A stretch of DNA of 64,000 nucleotides from Paraburkholderia sp. IMGN_8 (GTDB taxonomy: Bacteria > Pseudomonadota > Gammaproteobacteria > Burkholderiales > Burkholderiaceae). The notes below the pieces were generated by a model. The model ran no database searches, had not been told where the DNA came from, and saw only the letters and a program-made list of their open reading frames with translations. The position numbers and the translations under genes were made by a program. This document shows, in pieces, positions 26,800-35,922 of the stretch. The stretch is taken from assembly GCF_038050405.1 (NCBI RefSeq), contig NZ_CP150901.1, positions 496,001 to 560,000 on the forward strand. Reading direction: 5' to 3'. The stretch's first letter is position 1; each line of letters begins with the position of its first letter.

Positions 26800-28353
26800 T
26801 TACGCAGCTTCGCCCAGTGCGGTGCGCGAGGCCGTGGCCAGTTCGATGATGGCTTCCTGACTGATGGACTTGCCGGTGTATCCGCCCAGCTCGCCCGCGA
26901 TCTCGCCTTCGCGCATCACCAGCACGCGGTCGGCTACACCGATGATTTCAGGAAGCTCGCTCGATATGACGATGACACCTACGCCGGACTTCGCCAGCTC
27001 GTTGATGATCCGGTAGATCTCCGATTTCGCACCGATGTCGACGCCACGCGTCGGTTCGTCGAGGATGAGCACACGCGGACGCGTTTCCAGCAGCCGGGAC
27101 AGCAGCACCTTTTGCTGGTTGCCGCCCGACAGCGAGCCCACGTTGACCTTCGGGTGCGCGACGCGGATCGACAGTGCGTGTATGGCATCCCGCGCCCGCT
27201 CGGCGCCGCGCGCGAGATTGAGAACGCCAAGCCGGGCATCGCGGCCACATACGGACATATTGATGTTGTCACGCACACTCATGTCGAGAAAGAGGCCTTG
27301 CCGCTTGCGATCTTCCGTCAGGTAGACGAGGCCCGCGTCGATCGCATCGCGCGGCGTGCGCAGTGCAAGCGTGCGCCCGTCGATTGCCACTTCGCCGCGC
27401 AAGCGCGGCTCGGCACCGAAAATCAGTCTCGCCAGTTCGGTACGGCCGGCGCCGACCAGCCCTGCGATGCCGAGTACTTCGCCCGCGTGAAGCTCGAGGC
27501 TGCAGCCGCGCACCCGGCAACCATCGGCCATGTCGCGCACCGACAGCACGGACTTGCCCGGGTCGTACGGCGAGTGCTGCTTCCTGTAGAAGCCGGAAAT
27601 GTCGCGGCCGACCATCATCTTCACCAGGCTCTCCGCAGAGAGCTCGGCGCGCTCGAGTGTGCCGACATACGAACCGTCGCGCAGCACAGAGACGCGATCT
27701 GAGAGCTCGTAGATTTCGGCCATTCGATGGCTGATATAGATGATCGCGAGCCCTTCGGCGCGCAACTGACGGATCAGCTGGAACAGGCGGTCCGTTTCGC
27801 GCGACGACAGCGGTGTGGTCGGTTCATCCATCACGAGAATACGTGCGCGGGTATGAACGGCCCGTGCAATTTCCACGAGTTGCTGCTCGGCGATCGACAG
27901 TTCTCCCACAAGCGTTTGTGGCCGGAAGCCTGCGCCCAGCCGGGCGAGCACCTCTTCGCAACTGCGTTCCATCGCTGCGCGGTCGACAACGCCCCAACGG
28001 CGGCCGCCCTTGCGCAATTCACGACCCGCATGGATGTTTTCGGCGACCGTCAGGTTCGGCGCGAGACTCAGCTCCTGGTAGATCACTGCAATGCCGAGTT
28101 CCTTCGCTGCAAGCGGTCCGTCGATGACCACCGCCTTGCCGTCGATGAGGATTTCTCCGCCCGGGTCGGCCTGGTAGGCGCCGGAAAGGATTTTCATCAG
28201 CGTGGACTTGCCGGCGCCGTTTTCGCCCATCAGCGCATGCACTTCGCCGGGATAAACGGTGAGACGCACGTTGTCGAGCGCACGGACGCCTGGAAAGGTC
28301 TTGCTGATGCCGCGCATCTCCAGCAATGCGGGCGTGGATTCAGAACGGGGCAT
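26800..28353 (-). CDS. Sugar ABC transporter ATP-binding protein (RbsA/MglA-like)
   Basis: A 517-residue protein with two tandem nucleotide-binding domains. The first has Walker [10 protein letters not shown], the signature [14 protein letters not shown] and Walker B ILVMDEPT. The second has the degenerate Walker [10 protein letters not shown], the signature [15 protein letters not shown] and [11 protein letters not shown], as usual in this family where one ATP site is weak. It powers the permease and binding protein downstream. The start overlaps the end of the ROK gene by 14 bases, implying translational coupling. Confidence 0.93.
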   Translation of the reverse strand: MPRSESTPALLEMRGISKTFPGVRALDNVRLTVYPGEVHALMGENGAGKSTLMKILSGAYQADPGGEILIDGKAVVIDGPLAAKELGIAVIYQELSLAPNLTVAENIHAGRELRKGGRRWGVVDRAAMERSCEEVLARLGAGFRPQTLVGELSIAEQQLVEIARAVHTRARILVMDEPTTPLSSRETDRLFQLIRQLRAEGLAIIYISHRMAEIYELSDRVSVLRDGSYVGTLERAELSAESLVKMMVGRDISGFYRKQHSPYDPGKSVLSVRDMADGCRVRGCSLELHAGEVLGIAGLVGAGRTELARLIFGAEPRLRGEVAIDGRTLALRTPRDAIDAGLVYLTEDRKRQGLFLDMSVRDNINMSVCGRDARLGVLNLARGAERARDAIHALSIRVAHPKVNVGSLSGGNQQKVLLSRLLETRPRVLILDEPTRGVDIGAKSEIYRIINELAKSGVGVIVISSELPEIIGVADRVLVMREGEIAGELGGYTGKSISQEAIIELATASRTALGEAA

Positions 28354-29590
28354 GGTTCACCTCTTGCATTTCAGCGCCGGCACCCCTGAGAATTCCTGCG
28401 CGCGGCGAAAAATTAAAAAACATCGGCAGGGTGGCGGCGCCGATCGCGCCGGCATCGGGCCCGAACGTACCGCGCATGAGTTCCGGAGTGCCACGAGCTT
28501 CCGGCGCGCCAAGCGCCAGAGCGGTACGCAGGCGTTTCATCAGTGTGTCGATCAGCCCGGCGTCCACATCGGCGTCGAGGATGACCACCGGAACATCGAG
28601 CACGCACAGCATGGAACGCAGGGCAGGGGCGAGCGCTTCAATGCAATCGTCTATCCACTCGTCGACGGCTGCCGGCTGGCGCGCGACGCAGGCTTCGAGA
28701 TCGGCGCGTGTCTCGATCGATTCGCCGCGATAGCGCAGATGTCGTGCGAGCGCATTGAGCGACGCACGTGCAAGCAGGATGTCCCATTGCCCGGTCGGCT
28801 GGGGAGCCGACGGCAGGCGGCTGGGCGGCACCGGCATAACGCCGATATCGCCTGCATTACCGCCTACGCCACGCAGACAGTCGCCGTCGACGGCGATGCC
28901 GCCGCCGATTGCCGGCCCGAGAAACAGATAGATGAAGTCGTCAGATTGACGGCCGCGGCCGTAAAACAGTTCGGCAATGGCTGCGGCGTTGCCGTCGTTC
29001 TCGCTGAATACCGGCAACGAGAGTGCATGCCCGAGTTCGCTGGCGAAATCCACCTCGTCCCAGGCGCGGAAGGTCTGAGCCGGCAGGCCGAGTTCGCGCA
29101 GCCAGCAGCCAAGGTTAAAGGGTTGCGCGACGCCGATGCCAGCCAGTCGTTCGCGCTCACGCGGCGAAAGGCGTTGCAGTATGTCCCGGATGTCGCCCGT
29201 CACGATGCTCAGCACCTTGTCAGGATGGGGCAGAACCATATCGTGCCCGCTGCGGGCCAGCACCTCGCCGGCGAAGTTCACCAGCACGGTTTCGATGCTG
29301 GTCCGGTCTAGCCGTACGCCGATGCCGAAAGCGCCCCGGGGAGCCAACTGGATCAGGGAGGCGGGCTGGCCGCGCTGGCCCTCGACGCGGCGGCCGGTGA
29401 ATTCGATCAGGCCGGCCGTGCCGAGTGAGCTGACGATGGTGCCCACCGCCGTGCCTGTCAGGTTGGCCTGACGGGCCAGATCGGCCTTCGATGCCGGCTG
29501 CGTGCGCCGCAGCGCCTGCAACAGCAGCCGCTCGTTGTAACGGCGTACGTTAGCCGAGTTGCTGCCGCGGCCGACATGGGGATGCCTCAC
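28340..29590 (-). CDS. ROK-family transcriptional regulator
   Basis: A 416-residue NagC/XylR-type regulator. The N-terminal winged helix (about 15-75) includes [21 protein letters not shown], here [14 protein letters not shown], followed by the ROK sugar-kinase-like fold ([20 protein letters not shown], then [12 protein letters not shown] and [12 protein letters not shown]). The zinc motif CxCGxxGCxE found in most ROK proteins is absent. As first gene of the sugar operon it probably represses its own transcription, with a sugar or sugar phosphate as inducer. A 19-bp-arm palindrome 28 bases upstream is the candidate operator. Confidence 0.9.
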   Translation of the reverse strand: MRHPHVGRGSNSANVRRYNERLLLQALRRTQPASKADLARQANLTGTAVGTIVSSLGTAGLIEFTGRRVEGQRGQPASLIQLAPRGAFGIGVRLDRTSIETVLVNFAGEVLARSGHDMVLPHPDKVLSIVTGDIRDILQRLSPRERERLAGIGVAQPFNLGCWLRELGLPAQTFRAWDEVDFASELGHALSLPVFSENDGNAAAIAELFYGRGRQSDDFIYLFLGPAIGGGIAVDGDCLRGVGGNAGDIGVMPVPPSRLPSAPQPTGQWDILLARASLNALARHLRYRGESIETRADLEACVARQPAAVDEWIDDCIEALAPALRSMLCVLDVPVVILDADVDAGLIDTLMKRLRTALALGAPEARGTPELMRGTFGPDAGAIGAATLPMFFNFSPRAGILRGAGAEMQEVNHAPF

Positions 29591-29941
29591 GAGTCTCCTC
29601 CAGACCGGGTGACGTCCCCGGATGATTAAATAAATCAGGTGGATTTATTTAATCATCCGGCAGGATGCTGGGGAATAAGGGTTTGTACGAGGAGTGGCCG
29701 GAAAGAACCGAAGCGGGGCGTTTCTGCGGAGGCTGACAACCGCGTGCGGTGTCGCATGCCTGCTTGACGAAAGCATCCTACATTCGCTATCCAGAACCGA
29801 GTGAACGAGAAAGGTTGCCTGTGGCGGAAACGTTCCGATCGACGGCGGACCACTTCTCGGGTTCAGCAACGGGCCGGGTTCGGCCAAAGGAGACGTTCGA
29901 CGTTGCGCTGAAGATCGTCGACCTGATACAGCGCTCGAATG
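29591..29941. other. Sugar operon promoter region and unassigned DNA
   Basis: About 350 bases between the ROK gene and the racemase-like gene. It contains the ROK operator palindrome (29618-29660). Around 29815-29955 a plus-strand frame encodes ETFDVALKIVDLIQRSN-like residues, which resembles the C-terminus of an enzyme, but no family could be named and the frame has no proper start. It may be a gene-end relic. Confidence 0.4.
29618..29660. promoter_or_regulatory. Long palindrome upstream of ROK gene, candidate operator
   Basis: A perfect inverted repeat with 19-bp arms, left arm CCGGATGATTAAATAAATC, a 5-base spacer AGGTG, and the exact complement on the right. The AT-rich centre with AAATAAATC and GATTTATTT resembles the TTATTT/AAATAA half sites of NagC/Mlc-type ROK regulators. 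It sits 28-70 bases before the ROK start codon, where a repressor would block the promoter. No T-run follows, so a terminator is unlikely. Confidence 0.65.
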
Positions 29942-30601
29942 TCAGATGCCGATAGACGGTCCGCCGATCTGCTGCATCACTGTGCGCAACGCGACATGGG
30001 CGCTATCGAGCGGTCGGCTTCCCTTGCGGGCGAGGTTGACCGCAGGTGCCATCCAGGGGTGGGCGAACGCGACAACGGTTGCGCCTGCTTCATACGCTTC
30101 ATCCGCCGATGCTGCGATAGCAGCGAAGCATTTGTCGATGTCGTTATCTTTGAATAGCGCCCACACCCGCGCAACGTGGATGACGTCTACTGACGTAGCA
30201 ATGCCGCTCGCGTGCTGCGCGAAAAGTCGTCTGGTCGACTCGATGGCAGACTCAACAGCACACAACACGGCGATTTTGCCGCCAACTTTCCCTGCCGCAG
30301 CGGCCAACGCGGCATCTGCTCTCACAATAGGAATTGGCGGACTTTCAATTTCTTCGACAGCAGGCCCAAGCGTAGCGCAAGTCAGGATGACGGCGTCTGA
30401 GTCGGCCGCCAGACCCAGAAGGCAACGATTTGTCTGCGCCCTCAAGTCGGCTGAAAACGTCTCCGCATGTTGGACGGCCTCACGGAGATCCGACCGTACT
30501 TCGTGGCGGAGATCGTCGACCCGCAAGCCAAGGTTTTTGGCCGCGTCCTCGAATATACGTCTGTTGCCATCGATCGTGTGCAAAAGCGATATGCGCATCA
30601 C
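29942..30601 (-). CDS. Aspartate/glutamate racemase-like protein
   Basis: A 219-residue protein of the Asp/Glu/hydantoin racemase superfamily: N-terminal LLHTIDGNRRIFED, the first cysteine motif ILTCATLGPA and a second-lobe IAVLCAVESAIEST. The position that carries the second catalytic cysteine in true racemases (usually in a GCAG-type motif) reads AFAHPWM here, so a two-base racemase mechanism is doubtful. A lyase, decarboxylase or isomerase in the same superfamily is possible. It is monocistronic, divergent from the small gene at 30980. Confidence 0.75.
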   Translation of the reverse strand: MMRISLLHTIDGNRRIFEDAAKNLGLRVDDLRHEVRSDLREAVQHAETFSADLRAQTNRCLLGLAADSDAVILTCATLGPAVEEIESPPIPIVRADAALAAAAGKVGGKIAVLCAVESAIESTRRLFAQHASGIATSVDVIHVARVWALFKDNDIDKCFAAIAASADEAYEAGATVVAFAHPWMAPAVNLARKGSRPLDSAHVALRTVMQQIGGPSIGI

Positions 30602-30979
30602 CAGTTACCTTCGTTAGATTGCTCATCTCAGTTTCGTCGCTTCCGCGACCGCGGTCGAGCCCGTTGACTCACAGGTATTGTTTCAACGTCGCGCCCGCCT
30701 AACAAGGCAACTTCTCCTACCGGTATGTTTGGTACCTCCCTTGACTCATAGCTATCCAAAACCCGCCGACAATGGGAGTGTAAATGGCCGTTTCCGGGCG
30801 CGTGAGTGTGCGCTCCAGGTCGGTTTATAGCGGTCGCGCGTTAAGTCGATCGGGCGGTCCGCGTGACACTGGAGTAGGCCGAGTGCGGCAAGATACGGAC
30901 TCTGGAATCTGGTCCGTGGATCGTTGACAATATGACGCAACTTTGAAAAACAATGGATCCGGGGAACGCTGAAATCAGC
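30602..30979. other. Intergenic, no supported gene
   Basis: About 380 bases between the divergent racemase-like gene and the SRPBCC-like gene. It should carry both promoters. No clear palindromic operator or hairpin was recognised and no open frame has motif support. Confidence 0.4.
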
Positions 30980-31462
30980 ATGAAATCTACCTTCGAACAA
31001 AAGTCTACGCTTCCGGTAAGCGCTGCCGAAGTGTGGCGCCGCGTGACGACACCGGAAGGTATTAACGACGAGTTGTTTCCGTGGTTGCGGATGACGATTC
31101 CAGGTGGATTGCGGGGCAAGGCAATCGACCAATTGCCGTGTGGACAGTACCTTGGCCGAAGCTGGTTCCTCGCGCTAGGTGTGCTCCCAGTGGATTTTGA
31201 CGACATAACCCTGGCTGAGGTGGGACCGGATTACAGGTTTAAGGAAACGTCGCGCATGCTTGGGATACGAGTGTGGGTGCATGAACGGACGATCCGTGAC
31301 ATAAGCGGCGGAAGCGAGGTGCATGATCGACTGACGTTCGAATTGCGCCGGCCGGGTGCATGGATACCGGGGTGGCGGCACGCTACGATGGGTATGTTGA
31401 AGTTTCTTTTTCGACATCGCCATGCGCGATTGATCCGATGGGCGGCGATTGGCGATCGCTAG
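30980..31462 (+). CDS. Small SRPBCC-like protein, function unknown
   Basis: From the ATG at 30980 (MKSTFEQKS) the protein is 160 residues; a start at 30953 adds nine. The pattern of N-terminal strand, SAAEVWRRVTTPEGINDEL, here VSAAEVWRRVTTPEG, then alternating beta strands with VHDRLTFELR and a long C-terminal helix fits the SRPBCC (START/Bet v1-like) fold, which binds hydrophobic ligands. There is no signal peptide. It is monocistronic. I recognise only the fold, not a specific family. Confidence 0.6.
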   Translation: MKSTFEQKSTLPVSAAEVWRRVTTPEGINDELFPWLRMTIPGGLRGKAIDQLPCGQYLGRSWFLALGVLPVDFDDITLAEVGPDYRFKETSRMLGIRVWVHERTIRDISGGSEVHDRLTFELRRPGAWIPGWRHATMGMLKFLFRHRHARLIRWAAIGDR

Positions 31463-31767
31463 AATGTTTCTCTTGGCCGTTGGGATAGCGGATGGTGAAC
31501 CCTGCAGACGGATGCCGGCCAACAGGAAAACTTTAAGACCGCATCGGATCGGTCTGATGCGATCGTCATTCGTCTCAGTGCGGCCATGAAGCGACGATCC
31601 CGAAGTTAGTTCGATTGTCTGCTTATTGATCTCTTAGGAACACTCCCGTCTTAGCCAACAAGCGCTTCTGCGTTACGTCCCTGAGCCGCATGCGCTCCGC
31701 TGGCGTAAGAAACGCCGCGCCGGCCCAGGCAAATTGCTCGACCGGCAGCATCGGGATCCACTAATGC
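31463..31767. other. Intergenic with a possible gene-end relic
   Basis: About 305 bases. On the minus strand, 31635-31755, a 40-codon frame reads VEQFAWAGAAFLTPAERM followed by LRDVTQKRLLAK. It looks like the helical C-terminus of a protein, lies just after the DUF1989 stop, and has an ATG but no ribosome binding site. No family could be named; it is noted as a possible remnant. Confidence 0.3.
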
Positions 31768-32622
31768 TCAACACCCACACTTCCACTGCGGCTGCGTCAA
31801 CGTCATCCCGTGCAGCCCCTTGTACGCGGCGACCGGGGGTGAGGTCCATCCCTCCAGCATCTGCGGAGCGAGCCGGTAGATCTCGATGCCGAGCGGACGG
31901 CATACCTCCAGCGGATCGCGCGCGTCCGGCCCCCACATCGGCAACGACAGATCGCCGCCCGGGCAGGTAGACAGCGCACACAGCAGGTCGATTTCCGCGA
32001 AGAACTCGAGGTAATCACCCTTCTTCGCGGGGCATGCCTTCATGAAGTACTTGTCTTCGAGATTCAGCCCGGTGCACTGGAACACGTTCAGCACGTCGTG
32101 CACGTCGTATTCGGTCAAGCCATACGGAGCGATTGCGCGCGTCAGGTTCGAGTGGCAGTGGAAATGGAAATCCTCGCCAGTCAGCATGCGGTTCACGTAC
32201 GGATCGCAACGCGTGCCGAGCAGGTCGTGAACGCGGCCGCCATGCTCGTCGACGCCGTAGTCGGCCAGGCTGTCGTCCGTGATGGTCACCATCGGACGCA
32301 GGAACGGCAGGGTCGACCACAGACGGTCGTAGGTGCTGACGTGCGCCTGTTGCAACTGGCGGGTGCGCGAGGCCCACATGCGCTCGCGCGGGTTGTGCTG
32401 GTTCCACATGTTCAGGTCGGCGACTTGCGGGCCTTCGATCGTCACAATCCGGAACACGTGACCGGCCGGCACGGTCCACGCCTGACCCGAACGGATCGGC
32501 ACGACGATGGATTCGACTAGGGTGCGCGTATCGTGCTCAGAGGCAATGCGCTGATAAAACGCTTTGTCAGGGTCGAGGGCGGATCCCTTGGTGGACTGAT
32601 AGGCGGCGGGGTAGTTCAACAT
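31768..32622 (-). CDS. DUF1989 (urea carboxylase-associated type) protein
   Basis: From the ATG at 32622, preceded by AAGGAG 8 bases upstream, the protein is 284 residues. DUF1989 proteins are found near urea/guanidine carboxylases and amino-acid transporters. Family features are VPAGHVFRIVTIEGPQVADL, here GHVFRIVTIEGPQVADLN, then WASRTRQLQ, NRMLTGEDFHFHCHSN, and DVLNVFQCTGL with CPAKKGDYLEF. The histidines and cysteines in these motifs could bind a metal. Function is not established. The gene is downstream of GntR and the fused ABC transporter on the same strand, so it probably acts on the imported nitrogen compound. Confidence 0.85.
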   Translation of the reverse strand: MLNYPAAYQSTKGSALDPDKAFYQRIASEHDTRTLVESIVVPIRSGQAWTVPAGHVFRIVTIEGPQVADLNMWNQHNPRERMWASRTRQLQQAHVSTYDRLWSTLPFLRPMVTITDDSLADYGVDEHGGRVHDLLGTRCDPYVNRMLTGEDFHFHCHSNLTRAIAPYGLTEYDVHDVLNVFQCTGLNLEDKYFMKACPAKKGDYLEFFAEIDLLCALSTCPGGDLSLPMWGPDARDPLEVCRPLGIEIYRLAPQMLEGWTSPPVAAYKGLHGMTLTQPQWKCGC

Positions 32623-32650
32623 GAGGGAGACTCCTTCATAAGACATGCGG

Positions 32651-32680
32651 ACGGGCTACGCCTGCGACGCGCTGTAGCCC
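32651..32680. terminator. Hairpin between GntR and DUF1989 genes
   Basis: CGGGCTAC and GTAGCCCG form an 8-bp stem around a 14-base GC-rich loop. TTT follows on the plus strand, but the flanking genes run on the minus strand and no T-run follows there. It may be a processing or attenuation stem rather than a true terminator. Confidence 0.35.
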
Positions 32681-32733
32681 GTTTGGGCAGTGGCCGTTAT
32701 CGGTGAATGAAATTGGAATGAGGGTGTAACGAA

Positions 32734-33408
32734 TTAGAGGTAATCGAGCAGCGCGTGTTCCGATTGCTTCAGGTAATCAGCGAGTGCGACGCTGGCTTCT
32801 GCGGTGCGGCCGCTCGCGATCAACTCCAGAATCTGCTGATCCTTCGCTATCCAGGGACGCTGGAAGCGCCGCTCGTCAGGGGCGGAGGCGAACACGAGAC
32901 GCAGTTGCGCCAGAATCGTTGTGAAGAACGTGTCGAACAGCGGGCTGCCGAGCAGTTGCACGATGCGCCGGTGAAACAGCAGGCTGTAGGTGCCGACGCT
33001 GCGCCAGTCGCCTTCGTCCGCCGCCGCTTGCGCGTGCACGACTGCGTCGCGCATTGCTGCGATTTCATCTTCCTCGATCGGATCCTCGCGCAAGAGGGCT
33101 TGCAGTTCGAGCGTGCGTCGTACCCGGTAGATGTCACGCACATCGTGGCGCGTCAGGGTACGCACAATCACGCCGCGATGCCGGTAATGCACCGCGAGCC
33201 CTTCGCGGCACAAAAGACGCAGCGCTTCCCGCAGCGTGTTGCGCGAGACGTCGTGCGCCTGGGTGAGATCGTTCTCGATGAGTGCGGTGCCCGGCGGCAA
33301 TTTGCCTTCGATGATCTGGTCGCGGATCGCCGACAGGATCCTGTCCGTGACTGATTGCTCGGGCTCTTGGCCAGTGAGGGCGGTAACAGTTGAGTGCGAG
33401 GTGGGCAT
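32734..33408 (-). CDS. GntR-family regulator, FadR/FCD type
   Basis: A 224-residue regulator. The N-terminal winged helix (about 20-90) includes LPPGTALIENDLTQAHDVS followed by RNTLREALRLLCREGL, and the C-terminal all-helical FCD domain includes DIYRVRRTLELQALL and a conserved metal-site histidine pattern (FHRRIVQLLGS). FCD regulators sense small carboxylates or amino acids. It follows the fused ABC gene by 8 bases, indicating an operon. The tandem palindromes 35923-35957 ahead of the operon are its likely operator. Confidence 0.9.
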   Translation of the reverse strand: MPTSHSTVTALTGQEPEQSVTDRILSAIRDQIIEGKLPPGTALIENDLTQAHDVSRNTLREALRLLCREGLAVHYRHRGVIVRTLTRHDVRDIYRVRRTLELQALLREDPIEEDEIAAMRDAVVHAQAAADEGDWRSVGTYSLLFHRRIVQLLGSPLFDTFFTTILAQLRLVFASAPDERRFQRPWIAKDQQILELIASGRTAEASVALADYLKQSEHALLDYL

Positions 33409-33416
33409 ACGGTGTT

Positions 33417-34943
33417 TTATGCAAGATGGACGTCTTTGAGGAAGCTGGCGATCCGCGAAGTCTTGTCGAGGGTCGCCAGTTCGTGCGGCGGCGCGTCGCT
33501 CACGATCGTGCCCGCTTCCATGAACACGATACGGTCTGAAATACGGAACGCAAAGTTGATTTCGTGTGTGACGATGATCATGGTCATGCCTTCCCGGGCG
33601 AGTTCCTCAATGACCTTCAGTACTTCGTTGACCAGTTCCGGATCGAGCGCCGAGGTCGGTTCGTCGAACAGGACAATCGACGGCTGCATCGCCAGTGCCC
33701 GCGCAATCGCGACGCGCTGCTGCTGACCGCCGGACAACTGATGCGGATACTTGTTCGCGTGCGCGGCCATGCCTACCTTCGCCAGCAAGCGCATGCCGGA
33801 TTCGTCGAGCGGGGCTCCGTTCAGACGCCCGTGATAGCGGGGCGCGAGCGTCACATTCTGCAGCACCGTCTTATGCGGAAACAGGTTGAAGCTCTGAAAC
33901 ACCATGCCGATATCGAGGATGCCGCGCATGTACTGCGCATGCGGCACCTTGCCATGCCTCGCGCGTGGCGGCCACAGGAACGCCTCGTCATGCAGGCGCA
34001 CTTCGCCGCCGTCGAGCGTCTCGAGGCCATTCAGCGTGCGGATCAGCGAAGTCTTGCCCGAACCCGACGGGCCGATGATCGACACCACTTCTCCTGCGCG
34101 CACGGTCAAGTCGATCCCCTTGAGCACTTCATGATCGCCGTAGCGCTTGTGGATGCCGAGGGCTTCCAGCGCACGCGCCGCGCTGCTGGCTCGCGTCGTG
34201 CGAACGCCGTTCGCTGCGTGCACGGGCCGTGGTGTTTCCACAGGAATGAAGGCGGCCGCAGCCTGCGTGCGGCGCGTGACATCGAGGTGCTTCTCGAGCA
34301 TCTTCAACGCATGGCCGAATACGGTGACGATCAGCACATAGTAGAACGAGACGGCCAGCATCGTCTCGAGCACCTTGAAGTTCTGCGTGTACAGGCGTTC
34401 GCCGACCAGCAGGATTTCTGCCAGCGAAATGACGGACACGAGCGACGTCAGCTTGACGATCGTAATGTACTCATTGATGAGTGCGGGCAACGCGATGCGA
34501 AACGCCTGCGGCAGCACGATCAGCCGTTGCAGGCCGACGAAGCGGATGCCGAGCGCCTTGCCCGCTTCGAGCTGGCCCTTCTGGAGCGACAGCAGGCCGC
34601 CACGATGAATCTCGGCGATGTAGGCCGCTTCGCTGATCGAGAGCGCCAGCAGGCCGGCCCAGAACGGGTCGGACAACACGCCGCCCGTGCTGGGCAGCAC
34701 CTGCGGCAGGTTATAGACGAAGATCAGCAGTACCAGCAGCGGCAGGCTGCGAAAGAGCCAGATGTAGGTGCTGCATGCCACGCGTAGCGGCATGAACGCA
34801 GACTGTTTACCGAGTGCAAGTGCGAAACCCGCGACAATGCCGATCAGCCAGGTCGCGGCGCTCAGTTCGACCACGAGCCAGGTGGCTTTCCAGAAGGCGG
34901 CGTCGAACAAAAGCGAAGCTGTGTAGTGCCAGTCGAATACCAT
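33417..34943 (-). CDS. Fused polar amino-acid ABC permease and ATPase
   Basis: From the ATG at 34943 (MVFDWHY) the protein is 508 residues. Residues about 1-215 are a HisM/GlnP-type permease with several membrane helices and the EAAYIAEIHRGGLLSLQKGQ coupling motif, given here as AEIHRGGLLSLQKGQLEAG. After a linker of about 40 residues, a full ATPase domain follows: Walker A GPSGSGKTS, Q-loop VFQSFNLFPHKT, signature LSGGQQQRVAIARAL, Walker B IVLFDEPTSALD and the IVTHE switch. Such subunits are usually separate proteins; the fusion fixes their 1:1 ratio. It would import a polar amino acid or related amine with the binding protein upstream. Confidence 0.92.
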   Translation of the reverse strand: MVFDWHYTASLLFDAAFWKATWLVVELSAATWLIGIVAGFALALGKQSAFMPLRVACSTYIWLFRSLPLLVLLIFVYNLPQVLPSTGGVLSDPFWAGLLALSISEAAYIAEIHRGGLLSLQKGQLEAGKALGIRFVGLQRLIVLPQAFRIALPALINEYITIVKLTSLVSVISLAEILLVGERLYTQNFKVLETMLAVSFYYVLIVTVFGHALKMLEKHLDVTRRTQAAAAFIPVETPRPVHAANGVRTTRASSAARALEALGIHKRYGDHEVLKGIDLTVRAGEVVSIIGPSGSGKTSLIRTLNGLETLDGGEVRLHDEAFLWPPRARHGKVPHAQYMRGILDIGMVFQSFNLFPHKTVLQNVTLAPRYHGRLNGAPLDESGMRLLAKVGMAAHANKYPHQLSGGQQQRVAIARALAMQPSIVLFDEPTSALDPELVNEVLKVIEELAREGMTMIIVTHEINFAFRISDRIVFMEAGTIVSDAPPHELATLDKTSRIASFLKDVHLA

Positions 34944-34958
34944 GTGCTTCCCCTCACG

Positions 34959-35007
34959 GCGCGCAGCCACGAGGGCACGGGAGAGTGCCCGGCCTCAGGC
35001 TGCGCGC
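34959..35007 (-). promoter_or_regulatory. Two-tier hairpin between binding-protein and fused ABC genes
   Basis: Outer arms GCGCGCAGCC (34959-34968) and GGCTGCGCGC (34998-35007) pair over 10 bp, with an inner stem GGGCAC/GTGCCC. It fills the 75-base gap between the binding-protein stop and the fused ABC start. No T-run follows. A stem here would protect the upstream message and lower read-through, matching the excess of binding protein over membrane subunits usual in ABC importers. Confidence 0.55.
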
Positions 35008-35018
35008 GCTACGTGCAG

Positions 35019-35888
35019 TTAGTTCAATGCCGTACCGAGCGCCTGGGCGATGTCATTGCCGGTTGGCTCGGCGACGTTGTACTGCTTGAGTAGTGCCTGG
35101 TATTCGCCCGCCTGCTTCATCGACGCAAACGCGGTCTTCAACTGGGCGAGCAGCGCGTCATTGCCTTTCTTGACGCCGAGGCCGATGACGACCGGATAGA
35201 GCGGGGTCGCTGACGTAATCGTCACGCGTCCGCCGAGCTTGTTGACGGTCATCTGCGCGACGGCCGAGTCTTCGAATTGCGCGTCGACGGCGCGCGACAG
35301 GACGGCCTGGGCCGCTTCCGGCGAAGTCTCGAACTCGCGCACGTCGATCGCGCCGCGGCCGGCAGGAGCACAGACCTGCTTCGACACATTGTTGAGTTTC
35401 GGAATCCACGATGCGCCCTTGATCGAGCTAACGCGCTTGCCGCACAGATCCTCTGGCGTCTTCGGTGCGAAACCGGAGTGGCTCATGGCGAGCAGCGAGC
35501 CGCCGGTCTTCAGGTAGGGCACGAAGTCGATCTGTTTCGCGCGCTCCGGCGTCACATAGAGCGCCGACGCGATCACGTCGAAGCGGTTCGCGTTGACGCC
35601 GAGGATCAGGTTGGCGAAGCGCGTATCGACGAAGCCGGGCTGGAGCTTCAGGTGCCCGGCGAGCTTCGTCATGAACGCGGGATCGAAGCCGGCAGGATCC
35701 GCGTCCTGCATGTAGTCGTAGGGCGGATACGTCAGATCCGCGCCGATCGTCAGCTTGCCGGGCGCGACGGTCGGCGCGCCGCTCGAGGCGAACACATGAG
35801 ACGCGGCGCACAGCGCGAGCGCGGCGACGCACTTCGCGACGCGCGGTAGGGAGGACAGGACAGGTTTCAGATCAAGGTGGGCTTTCAT
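35019..35888 (-). CDS. Polar amino-acid ABC transporter substrate-binding protein
   Basis: From the ATG at 35888 the precursor is 289 residues with a signal peptide ending near HVFAS (about residue 34). It is a bacterial extracellular solute-binding protein family 3: KLTIGADLTYPPYDYMQD, then GFDPAFMTKLAGHLKL, NRFDVIASALYVTPER and the lysine-rich lobe with GVKKGNDALLAQLKTA. Two cysteines (EDLCGKRVS and KQVCAPA) may form a disulphide. The frame continues upstream to 36089 but crosses the operator. It delivers the ligand to the fused permease-ATPase. Confidence 0.9.
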   Translation of the reverse strand: MKAHLDLKPVLSSLPRVAKCVAALALCAASHVFASSGAPTVAPGKLTIGADLTYPPYDYMQDADPAGFDPAFMTKLAGHLKLQPGFVDTRFANLILGVNANRFDVIASALYVTPERAKQIDFVPYLKTGGSLLAMSHSGFAPKTPEDLCGKRVSSIKGASWIPKLNNVSKQVCAPAGRGAIDVREFETSPEAAQAVLSRAVDAQFEDSAVAQMTVNKLGGRVTITSATPLYPVVIGLGVKKGNDALLAQLKTAFASMKQAGEYQALLKQYNVAEPTGNDIAQALGTALN

Positions 35889-35922
35889 GGAGTTCTCACT
35901 CGTCCGGGTGGTGACAATATAC

